A stretch of DNA of 64,000 nucleotides from Sphingobacterium sp. SYP-B4668 (GTDB lineage Bacteria > Bacteroidota > Bacteroidia > Sphingobacteriales > Sphingobacteriaceae). The stretch is from assembly GCF_027627455.1 (NCBI RefSeq), contig NZ_CP115483.1, positions 558,001 through 622,000 on the forward strand. The letters run 5' to 3'. The translations under genes and the position numbers were made by a program. The notes under the pieces are model-generated. The model saw only the letters and a list, made by a program, of their open reading frames with translations, had not been told where the DNA came from and did not search any database. Positions 45,267 to 52,745 of the stretch are shown here, piece by piece (the stretch's first letter is position 1; each line of letters begins with the position of its first letter).

Positions 45267-46649
45267 ATGCAGAAGAGAACAAAATTAATTACAAAAGTGC
45301 TAGTATTTAGCTCACTACTGTTTACAATTTTTACCTTTAGTCAATGTCAAAAAGAAGGGGTAGAAAATCTAACAATTGATGCGCCTAACGATGTGGATTT
45401 ACAAAGTGTTGTTTCAACAACTTCAACTTCTGTATTCACAGTAAATGTTTCAAAAGGTATTTCCGATGGCGGATTTTCGGTACGAATTCCGATGGACGCC
45501 AATTTAATAAGCGACACGAACGATAAGCCAACTGCATCAACCGTAAGAGTATTTGAAAATGGTGTTGAAATAGGGCCTTCGCACTCTGTACACCAGGAAA
45601 TCAGAAACTTAGGTAAAGGTCGTTTCAGTCATAAATCGGGCTTCTTGTTTCTTTCGGCTTCTGATAACTCAGATCCGCGAACCAATCGTAAGAAATACAC
45701 CTATACTGTAGGCGATCAAAGCATTACAATACCTCCAGTTGTTCCGCCAACCGGTACCACAGATCCTCCAGTATCTACTAATGTACCTATCGGATATGCT
45801 TCTGTAAATGGTAAAACAACAGGTGGTGCAGGTGGTCAGACAGTAACTGTGTCAACTTTTTCTGCGCTTCAAAGTGCTGTATCATCCTCGGCACCGTTAA
45901 TTATACAAGTATCCGGAACGATTACCGGTTCAGGACTACTTCGGGTAGAATCTAATAAAACGATTTTGGGCCTTAACGGATCTAAACTGATTGGTGCAAG
46001 TTTATTTATCTACGGGAAGAGCAATATCATTATCCGGAATATGACAATCAGCAAAGTTAAAACATATTCAAATATAATTATCAAAGGTGGTGCACACCAC
46101 GTATGGGTAGATCACTGTGATCTTTCATCAGAACGGGTAAGTGACTGGGATTACTATGATGGATTGTTGGACGTAGGAACTGGTGCTGATTACGTTACAC
46201 TATCATGGAATAAGCTGTACGATAACCATAAAGCGATGCTGATCGGTTTTAGTTACAATGAGCCTGAATCTGTTGGTAAACTTCGTGTTACTGTACATAG
46301 TAACTATTTCTATAATGTTTCAGAACGTTGCCCGAATGTAAGATACGGAACTGTTCATACTTTCAATAACTATTATGACAATGCAGGATTTGTTAGCTCT
46401 TTTATGGGGGCAATCGTAAGAGTGGAAAATAGTTATTTCAAAAACACTACACTTCCTATCAGAACAGAACTTAGTCCTGTAGCAGGTGTTATCAGCGGTG
46501 AAAGTACCAATATATTTGATAACTCTGGGAAAAACAAAATTACTACGGCCCCTTCAAACTGGGTACCTACTTACGAATATAAATCAGTACTTAGTGCTGC
46601 AGCAAATGTTCCATCTATTGTGATGAAAGGTGCTGGCGCAACTTTATAA
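45267..46649 (+). CDS. PL1 pectate-lyase-like lipoprotein
   Basis: A signal sequence ends at TFSQC (Cys 27, probable lipoprotein although Gln before Cys is unusual). About 150 residues of N-terminal beta domain (FTVNVSKGISDGGFSVRIP) and a Pro/Thr linker lead to a right-handed beta-helix of polysaccharide lyase family 1: GHHVWVDHCDLS-like HHVWVDHCDLSSE (about 277), YDNHKAMLIGFS and ERCPNVRYGTVHTFNNYY (about 351), which holds the catalytic Arg pattern RxPxxRxG. PL1 enzymes cleave alpha-1,4-galacturonan by beta-elimination. Position suggests action on the locus's own polymer. It has its own promoter and terminator. Confidence 0.88.
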   Translation: MQKRTKLITKVLVFSSLLFTIFTFSQCQKEGVENLTIDAPNDVDLQSVVSTTSTSVFTVNVSKGISDGGFSVRIPMDANLISDTNDKPTASTVRVFENGVEIGPSHSVHQEIRNLGKGRFSHKSGFLFLSASDNSDPRTNRKKYTYTVGDQSITIPPVVPPTGTTDPPVSTNVPIGYASVNGKTTGGAGGQTVTVSTFSALQSAVSSSAPLIIQVSGTITGSGLLRVESNKTILGLNGSKLIGASLFIYGKSNIIIRNMTISKVKTYSNIIIKGGAHHVWVDHCDLSSERVSDWDYYDGLLDVGTGADYVTLSWNKLYDNHKAMLIGFSYNEPESVGKLRVTVHSNYFYNVSERCPNVRYGTVHTFNNYYDNAGFVSSFMGAIVRVENSYFKNTTLPIRTELSPVAGVISGESTNIFDNSGKNKITTAPSNWVPTYEYKSVLSAAANVPSIVMKGAGATL

Positions 46650-46680
46650 TCAACAGAAGTAAGTTAAAACATTTAATTGC

Positions 46681-46716
46681 AAGGCCATCTGACTGTAAGT
46701 CAGGTGGCCTTTTGGT
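46681..46716 (+). terminator. Hairpin terminator after the lyase gene
   Basis: A 13-bp stem (46681-46693 with 46699-46711, one G-T pair, loop TGTAA) is followed by TTTTGG. The T run is short, so termination may be partial, which would still let some transcripts reach the downstream genes. Confidence 0.7.
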
Positions 46717-46746
46717 TCATGTATAATTCTTTTTAATTCCACTATT

Positions 46747-47895
46747 ATGGCAGAAAATAGAAAAAAAGTATTGATAGCGTGCGATTCTCCGCGTACATTA
46801 CTTGATTTTAGGGGTAAACTCATTGAAGAACTTATCAAGAAGAATGAGGTGTTTGTTTATACCCCAAAAATTTCACAACAGCATGTTCAAGAAAAGCTAA
46901 AGAATCTTGGAGTAACTGTTTTTGAAAATCATCTGAACGGAAGTAATGTATCGATCCTCTCCGATCTTACATACATGATTCAATTATACAAGGTTATCAG
47001 GAAACTAAGACCGGACATTTTCTTTCCCTACACATTTAAACCTGTAATCTATGGAACTATTATAGCAAAGCTTTGTGGAATAGATTGTATAACTCCGATG
47101 TTAACCGGACTGGGATATAATTTTACCGATAATGGTTCTAAGAAGAGTGTAGTGAGTCTGATAACCAAAACACTGCTTAAGTTCAGCCTAATGGAAAACC
47201 GAAGGGTCAGAATCATTTTTCAGAACCGAGATGATTATAATAAACTAATAGAATCAGGTATAATCGGAATTAAACATCAGGCATTTGTAGTAAATGGTTC
47301 TGGTGTGGATTTGGGCCATTATGATTATTCTGAACCAGAAACTACTAATATCAGCTTTCTAATGATAGCTCGCCTTATCAATGCAAAAGGTGTAAATGAG
47401 TTTTTTGAAGCCGCGAAAACCATCAGATCCAAATACCCGGACATAAAATTCAGGCTTATTGGTTCTTTTGATGATAATATTGACTCCATTAACAAAGAAC
47501 TGTATTTCAAAATCCAATCTGGAGATACCTTGGAATATATAGGGCAAGTGGATGACGTAAGACCATATATAAAAAATTCATCCATCGTTGTACTCCCTTC
47601 GTATTATGGAGAAGGTGTTCCCAGATGTATCCTAGAAGGCATGGCCATGGGAAGGGCCATCATTACCAGCGATTCTGTTGGATGTCGTGAAACTGTAAAT
47701 GTTTCACCTTCCTGTACTAATGGTTTTTTGGTTCCGGTAAAAAATATTCCAGCGCTTGCTTCCAAAATGGAGCACTACATAAATAATACCCGAGATATTA
47801 TCTCATATGGTATCAATGGTCGAAAATTCGCCAAAGAGAAATTTGATGTGAACCTTGTCAATGCAGAAATGCTGAAAATCATGAACGTTGGCTAG
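46747..47895 (+). CDS. Glycosyltransferase family 4 (fourth, PglA-like)
   Basis: This 382-residue GT4 begins KVLIACDSPRTLLDFRGKLIEELIKK and continues FFPYTFKPVIYGTIIAKLCGI and MLTGLGYNFTDNG, the pattern of PglA/WcfS-type enzymes that add a HexNAc to an undecaprenyl-linked N-acetylated sugar. The donor half has FLMIARLINAKGVNEFFEAA and YYGEGVPRCILEGMAMGRAIITSD. This subgroup fits a repeat started by the PglC-like enzyme, although it lies after the lyase gene. The finer call is from memory. Confidence 0.88.
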   Translation: MAENRKKVLIACDSPRTLLDFRGKLIEELIKKNEVFVYTPKISQQHVQEKLKNLGVTVFENHLNGSNVSILSDLTYMIQLYKVIRKLRPDIFFPYTFKPVIYGTIIAKLCGIDCITPMLTGLGYNFTDNGSKKSVVSLITKTLLKFSLMENRRVRIIFQNRDDYNKLIESGIIGIKHQAFVVNGSGVDLGHYDYSEPETTNISFLMIARLINAKGVNEFFEAAKTIRSKYPDIKFRLIGSFDDNIDSINKELYFKIQSGDTLEYIGQVDDVRPYIKNSSIVVLPSYYGEGVPRCILEGMAMGRAIITSDSVGCRETVNVSPSCTNGFLVPVKNIPALASKMEHYINNTRDIISYGINGRKFAKEKFDVNLVNAEMLKIMNVG

Positions 47896-47940
47896 CTTGT
47901 ACATCTAAAAAACTGTAGTTCTTTAAAAATACTATAAGTC

Positions 47941-48972
47941 ATGGCATATCGCTTAATCAATTTTCAACAATCGGAAGAATGGACAGCATATGTCCATAAT
48001 TCTGTAAACTATGATTTTTATCATACCTGGCACTATCATTCACTAGAGAAATACGGGGATCCATTTCTTTTCGTTTACGAAGAATCGGATGTGTTTATTG
48101 CGCTACCTCTGCTAAAAAGAGAAATTGAAAATTCAGGTTTATATGACCTGACTTCTGTATATGGTTATTCAGGGCCGATTTCCAATAGAAAATTTGCAGA
48201 CATAAGTGACCAGATACTTGAAAATTTCAAGTATTTCTTCTTAAACTTCATGAACACGGGAAGATATATCTGTGTTTTCTGTAGACTTAATCCTTTCATT
48301 GACCAGAAAGTGTTGATTGAAAAAATAGGAGGTATTTCCAACAATGGTAAAACTGTATACATGGACTTATCCATTTCTATTGAAGAGCAAAGAATAGGCT
48401 ATGAAAAAAGGATGGGCAGACAAATCAGACATTTGAGAAAGATGCCTTACAATATTAAAGAAGCTAAAACCGGAGATGAAATAAGTTTATTTACGGCCAT
48501 GTACAATGAGAACATGCACCGGCTGAAAGCAGAAAAAAGCTATTTTTTCAACGAAGATTATTTTGCAGCAATCATTAAAGAGGATAGTTGCAAGTTAATC
48601 GTGATGTATGATGGAGTTAAAATGATTTGCGGCGCAATTATTATGTGTTGTGGAGGCATAATCCGAAACCATCTGTCTGCCACAGCAGTCGATTATGTTA
48701 ATCAATCGCCCAGTAAGTTACTCACGGACGAAATAAGTATAATAGGCAGGCAGCTGGGAATGAAGTATTTTCACCTGGGCGGTGGTTTGGGAGGTCGGGA
48801 AGACTCCTTATTTAAATTCAAATCATCCTTTTCAAATCTGTTTCTCGAAGATTCTACCTGGAAATTTGTATCGGATACAGTCGTATACAATGATCTGATC
48901 AAAGAAAGAAAGAACGATTTAAATATAAATTATTTCCCCTTGTACCGTTACCCTGAAATGGCCATTAAATAA
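47941..48972 (+). CDS. FemAB/GNAT-like acyltransferase, copy 1
   Basis: This 343-residue protein belongs to the FemAB-like/Acetyltransf_6 group (double GNAT fold). Marks include YDFYHTWHYHSL near the start, SVYGYSGPISNRKF, a central RRxxRxLRKMPY-like basic helix and MKYFHLGGGLGGREDSLFKFKSSFSNLF, ending INYFPLYR. It is a clear paralogue of the gene at 51671 and of the fragment at 51438. FemAB proteins transfer amino acids from aminoacyl-tRNA; this group instead often acylates sugars or lipids. The substrate here is unknown, probably a sugar of the repeat. Confidence 0.8.
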   Translation: MAYRLINFQQSEEWTAYVHNSVNYDFYHTWHYHSLEKYGDPFLFVYEESDVFIALPLLKREIENSGLYDLTSVYGYSGPISNRKFADISDQILENFKYFFLNFMNTGRYICVFCRLNPFIDQKVLIEKIGGISNNGKTVYMDLSISIEEQRIGYEKRMGRQIRHLRKMPYNIKEAKTGDEISLFTAMYNENMHRLKAEKSYFFNEDYFAAIIKEDSCKLIVMYDGVKMICGAIIMCCGGIIRNHLSATAVDYVNQSPSKLLTDEISIIGRQLGMKYFHLGGGLGGREDSLFKFKSSFSNLFLEDSTWKFVSDTVVYNDLIKERKNDLNINYFPLYRYPEMAIK

Positions 48973-49040
48973 AAGCAATCCGATTTCAAAATACCGGATT
49001 TTCTAAAAAAAATAAATTTTAACCATTAAATCTGTATGCT

Positions 49041-49844
49041 TTGAAAAATATATTTAATTATTCTGGAGCTACTATTAGTGACTTTGAGAATGCAATTGAT
49101 CAGTTTGGTTGGGTTATATATGAAAACGCTCTTAATGAAGGGCTGATTGCTCAAATTATTAATGACCTAGAACCGGCTTATTTGCAAAGAAGAGAAATCC
49201 AAACCCAAAACGGTATTGAAACAAATATGGAGGGAACCCTTCATCATTTATTGGAATGCGACAATTTTAGTTTACATTTTTTAGAACAAATGTTTTGTGA
49301 TAAGGAAATGCGCTTCTTTTTAGGTGGAAACTATATCTTAAATGGGTTTAGCGCGGTTATTAACATGAAAAATGATAGGCCGTATGTTCAAAATATTCAT
49401 CGGGATTTGAGAAGTTTTACCGGAAATATGAAAATGATGATCCAAATGATTGTGTTGCTTGATCATTTTACAGAAGAGAATGGTGCTACTTATTTACTTT
49501 CAGGCTCACACAAAGAAGATATTAAACCAAGTGAGGAATATTTTTACAAACACGCTGACCGGGCGATAGCAAAAAAAGGCAGTATTATCTTGTTTGATTC
49601 TAACTTATGGCATGCTGCCGGTAAAAATTATACTGAAAATGCTAGAAAAGTATTAACATTAAGTTTCACCAAACCATTCTTTAAGCCAATGTTTGATTTT
49701 CCAAGATATTTAGGTTATGAATTTGGAGAATCTTTAAGTGAAAGCTTAAGGCAAGTTGTTGGTTACAACGCCAGAATTCCAGCAGATTTGTACGAGTTTT
49801 ATCAACCTCCTCATAAAAGAATGTATTTATCGAATCAAGGTTAA
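49041..49844 (+). CDS. Phytanoyl-CoA dioxygenase (PhyH) family oxygenase
   Basis: A Fe(II)/2-oxoglutarate oxygenase of 267 residues. The iron site HxD is in QNIHRDLRSF (about 118), the distal His in FDSNLWHAAGKNY (about 192), and the Arg for 2-oxoglutarate in ENARKVLTLSFTKP. A DSBH core sequence NGATYLLSGSHKED lies between. The start is TTG at 49041; an ATG at 49036 is out of frame and stops at once, so TTG is likely. Members hydroxylate lipids, amino acids or sugars. In a polysaccharide locus it may modify a precursor or side group; the substrate is unknown. Confidence 0.85.
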   Translation: MKNIFNYSGATISDFENAIDQFGWVIYENALNEGLIAQIINDLEPAYLQRREIQTQNGIETNMEGTLHHLLECDNFSLHFLEQMFCDKEMRFFLGGNYILNGFSAVINMKNDRPYVQNIHRDLRSFTGNMKMMIQMIVLLDHFTEENGATYLLSGSHKEDIKPSEEYFYKHADRAIAKKGSIILFDSNLWHAAGKNYTENARKVLTLSFTKPFFKPMFDFPRYLGYEFGESLSESLRQVVGYNARIPADLYEFYQPPHKRMYLSNQG

Positions 49845-49878
49845 TAGTTTTTTTGAGAAAATTTAACTTCCAATTTTT

Positions 49879-50865
49879 ATGAAAGATCAAAAAGAACTTC
49901 AGAAAACCATTGGAGGCTTTTTTCAGTTACAACTCTCAAATGGCGAAGAATACTATCCTTCACTCATAAAATTAAATACAACCAGAAATGCATTGGAATA
50001 TATATTGAAGGTTAAGGGGTATACTAAAATTTATATACCCTATTTTACGTGTGATACGATATTGGAACCTATGTTAAAATTGGCAGTTCCATATGAGTTT
50101 TATACACTGGACAAACAGTTAGACCCTATAGTTGATTTTGAAATTGGATATGCTGAATGCTTTTTGTATACCAACTATTTCGGCATAAAACAGCATGCAG
50201 TAGAAAAATTAAGCAAAAACGTTAAAAATTTAATTGTTGATAATTCGCAGGCCTTCTTTTCAAAACCAATAGATAAGATCGATACAATATATTCATGCAG
50301 AAAGTTTTTTGGCGTCTCTGATGGTGCTTACTTGCAACTTAATAGTAGTCTCCGATTGAACATAGAAACGGACATATCTTTTGATAGATTGTTGCATCTT
50401 ATAAAGAGTATCGATGTTGGGAGTGAAAATTCATATGGGGATTTTGTTGAAAACGATAAAAGTCTTGAAAATAACGATATTAAAAAGATGTCTATTCTAA
50501 CGCAGAAAATTCTTTCCGGAATTGATTATCAACACTGTGGAAAAACAAGAAAACAAAACTTTAAATACTTGCAAGAAAATCTGGGTGCAATAAATGAACT
50601 TGATATTGAAATGCCTCTTGATGCTGTTCCAATGGTATACCCTCTTCTTATTTCAAATGATCAAGTTAAAACTAAACTTATAGCGAATAAAATATTTGTT
50701 CCTACTTATTGGCCCAATGTTTTTAAGTGGACAAACGAACATATGTTTGAAAATCATCTGGCAAAACACCTTGTCCCACTACCAATAGATCACCGGTATA
50801 CTATAAAAGATATGGAACGAATAGTTTGTGTGTTGAGAGATATAATACGTGAACTAGCATCCTAA
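49879..50865 (+). CDS. Atypical DegT-like PLP-dependent enzyme
   Basis: The 328-residue protein has a reduced fold-type I plan: NTTRNALEYILKVKGYTKIYIPYFTCDT (where DegT enzymes have the aspartate-aminotransferase entry region), ECFLYTNYFGIKQHAV, NLIVDNSQAFFSKP (Asp for the PLP pyridine) and SCRKFFGVSDGAYL, whose Lys is in the place of the PLP Lys. I would call it a divergent aminotransferase-like protein; whether it transaminates is open. It sits between the PhyH gene and the GNAT gene. Confidence 0.75.
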   Translation: MKDQKELQKTIGGFFQLQLSNGEEYYPSLIKLNTTRNALEYILKVKGYTKIYIPYFTCDTILEPMLKLAVPYEFYTLDKQLDPIVDFEIGYAECFLYTNYFGIKQHAVEKLSKNVKNLIVDNSQAFFSKPIDKIDTIYSCRKFFGVSDGAYLQLNSSLRLNIETDISFDRLLHLIKSIDVGSENSYGDFVENDKSLENNDIKKMSILTQKILSGIDYQHCGKTRKQNFKYLQENLGAINELDIEMPLDAVPMVYPLLISNDQVKTKLIANKIFVPTYWPNVFKWTNEHMFENHLAKHLVPLPIDHRYTIKDMERIVCVLRDIIRELAS

Positions 50866-50902
50866 CTCTATTGACTAGGCTCTTTATTTTTTGATTCACA
50901 CT

Positions 50903-51424
50903 ATGAATTTTCATTTAAATAAGATGGATAATTTAGTTTATATAAGACCATTGGTTTTAAGTGATGCAAATGTCTCTTATCAGTGGAGAAATGATTCTGA
51001 TATCTGGAAATATACTGAATTTAAACCTGATAGATACATTTCTTTAGAAACTGAACAGGAATGGATAAAAGGCAAATTAGAGAATAAGGATGAACGACGG
51101 TTTGCAATTTGTCTTAAAGAAAACAATCAATACATAGGAAATATTCAGTTATTAACTATAAATAATGGACTGGCATCCTTTCACATATTCATAGGTGAAA
51201 AAAGCTTATGGGGAAACGGAATAGGCAAGCAAGCTACAAAGCTTATATTAAAATATGCTTTTTTCGAACTAGGTTTAAAATGTGTTTTATTAGAGGTAAA
51301 TCCATTAAATATTTCTGCTTGTAAAACTTACGAAAGAATGGGTTTTGTTGCAGTAGGTTCCAATAAAGTAAATGGATTTATTAAAATGAAATTAAATAAA
51401 AAAGAGTTTCCCATCCAACTTTAG
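50903..51424 (+). CDS. GNAT N-acetyltransferase (RimJ/RimL-like)
   Basis: This 173-residue protein has a single GNAT domain: VYIRPLVLSDANVSYQWRND, FAICLKENNQYIGNIQL, the acetyl-CoA loop LWGNGIGKQATKLILKYAF and LEVNPLNISACKTYERMGF. This form is frequent among enzymes that N-acetylate 4-amino sugars (such as PseH-type), which would match the DegT aminotransferases here. The frame opens at a TTG (50891); I took ATG 50903, with ATG 50924 also possible. Confidence 0.88.
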   Translation: MNFHLNKMDNLVYIRPLVLSDANVSYQWRNDSDIWKYTEFKPDRYISLETEQEWIKGKLENKDERRFAICLKENNQYIGNIQLLTINNGLASFHIFIGEKSLWGNGIGKQATKLILKYAFFELGLKCVLLEVNPLNISACKTYERMGFVAVGSNKVNGFIKMKLNKKEFPIQL

Positions 51425-51437
51425 TTCACTTACTATC

Positions 51438-51619
51438 ATGAGAAAATTTAATTACTCTTTTTCACAAAGAGCAATGGATAGCCTACGTATGTTGCCAATG
51501 AGCCAATATATAATTCCTTAGTTGATCGTATAGGAATCGATCCTAATAATAAGATTGACAATTTCCCCTTATACAGATGCGACTTTGTGCCAGTAAATAA
51601 TGCAGTACTCCAATATTAG
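51438..51619 (+). pseudogene. Decayed third copy of the FemAB-like acyltransferase (3' end)
   Basis: Two frames together read as the C-terminal end of the flanking paralogues. The first has RKFNYSFSQ (compare FKFKSSFSN in copy 1 and FRWKSAFSD in copy 2). The second has TYVANEPIYNSLVDRIGID and then FPLYRCDF (compare FRFIANHKAYNYLLDKRGID and FPLYR), with a stop at 51617-51619. About 60 codons are left with one frameshift between 51460 and 51485. No start or N-terminal part remains. Confidence 0.75.
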
Positions 51620-51670
51620 CTAATATATGTTAGTATTTGATTAACCTCTTGGTCTTGTGTCCACCTAAAA

Positions 51671-52735
51671 ATGTATTCTATGATTAAATTACTTACCCTT
51701 AACGAAAGAAATGAATGGAATTCTTACGTTAAACGCTCTTTTGTACACGATTTTTATCATACCTGGCATTATCATTCTTTAGACAATAGTGGTAATCCTA
51801 TACTCTTGATTTATGAAGAAGGCGAAGATTTCATAGCCTTTCCGTTCCTCAAAAGAGCTATCCCTGATTCGTCATTTTTTGATTTAAGCTCTGTTTATGG
51901 ATATCCTGGACCAATTGCAAATAAAAAATTCGAACACCTGGATGAAGGATTAATCGATAATTTTAAAAAGTCATTTTTAAAATTTCTGAAAAACGAACAG
52001 ATAGTCTCCGTATTCTCCCGATTGCACCCTTTTTTTGATCAGTATATTTTGATGAAAGAATTTGAGGGGGTTCATGAAAATGGACTTACTGTTGCACTCG
52101 ATCTGAATTTACCTTTAGATGTTCAGCGTAAAAAGTACGATCGGTCTACCACTAGAGCGATCAAAAGGTGCCGGGATAAAGGATACTTCGTAAAGGAATC
52201 AAAACGACCAGAAGATATTGACACATTCATTGATATCTATACAGAAAACATGCGTCGAATCGGATCCACTGAATACTATTTATTTGATAAGCAATACTTT
52301 ACAAACCTAATTCATTCAAATGAGTTTGACTGCAGATTATTATTGGTTTATTTAGGTGATGAAATAACATGTGTAACGATCATCTCTTTTTCTCACGGCA
52401 TTATTCAGGCACATTTGGTTGCTACTAAAGCATCATATTTAAATCAATCTCCTGCAAAATTTCTAGTTGATGAAATTACCATTATTGGACGGGAAAGGGG
52501 AATGAAGTTTTTTCATCTAGGTGGGGGGCTCGGCTTTAAGGAAGATTCCCTGTTCCGATGGAAATCGGCTTTTTCAGATCTGTTCTTAAACTATAAAAGC
52601 TTCCGGTTCATTGCAAACCACAAAGCATACAACTATTTGCTTGATAAGCGAGGAATTGATAAAAAAATAGCAATCGACTATTTCCCTTTATACAGAGCTT
52701 TCATTACCTTATTTTCCTCTTTATCATTTATCTAA
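51671..52735 (+). CDS. FemAB/GNAT-like acyltransferase, copy 2
   Basis: This 354-residue paralogue of copy 1 shares HDFYHTWHYHSLD, SSVYGYPGPIANKKFE, FSRLHPFFDQ, SYLNQSPAKFLVDEITIIGRERGMKFFHLGGGLGFKEDSLF-type segments and DYFPLYRAF. A second in-frame ATG four codons on (51680) is an equally good start. It extends 14 residues further at the C-terminus with a hydrophobic end. Its presence downstream of a decayed copy suggests repeated duplication of this gene. The acyl or aminoacyl donor and acceptor are unknown. Confidence 0.8.
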   Translation: MYSMIKLLTLNERNEWNSYVKRSFVHDFYHTWHYHSLDNSGNPILLIYEEGEDFIAFPFLKRAIPDSSFFDLSSVYGYPGPIANKKFEHLDEGLIDNFKKSFLKFLKNEQIVSVFSRLHPFFDQYILMKEFEGVHENGLTVALDLNLPLDVQRKKYDRSTTRAIKRCRDKGYFVKESKRPEDIDTFIDIYTENMRRIGSTEYYLFDKQYFTNLIHSNEFDCRLLLVYLGDEITCVTIISFSHGIIQAHLVATKASYLNQSPAKFLVDEITIIGRERGMKFFHLGGGLGFKEDSLFRWKSAFSDLFLNYKSFRFIANHKAYNYLLDKRGIDKKIAIDYFPLYRAFITLFSSLSFI

Positions 52736-52745
52736 AATTACTCTT

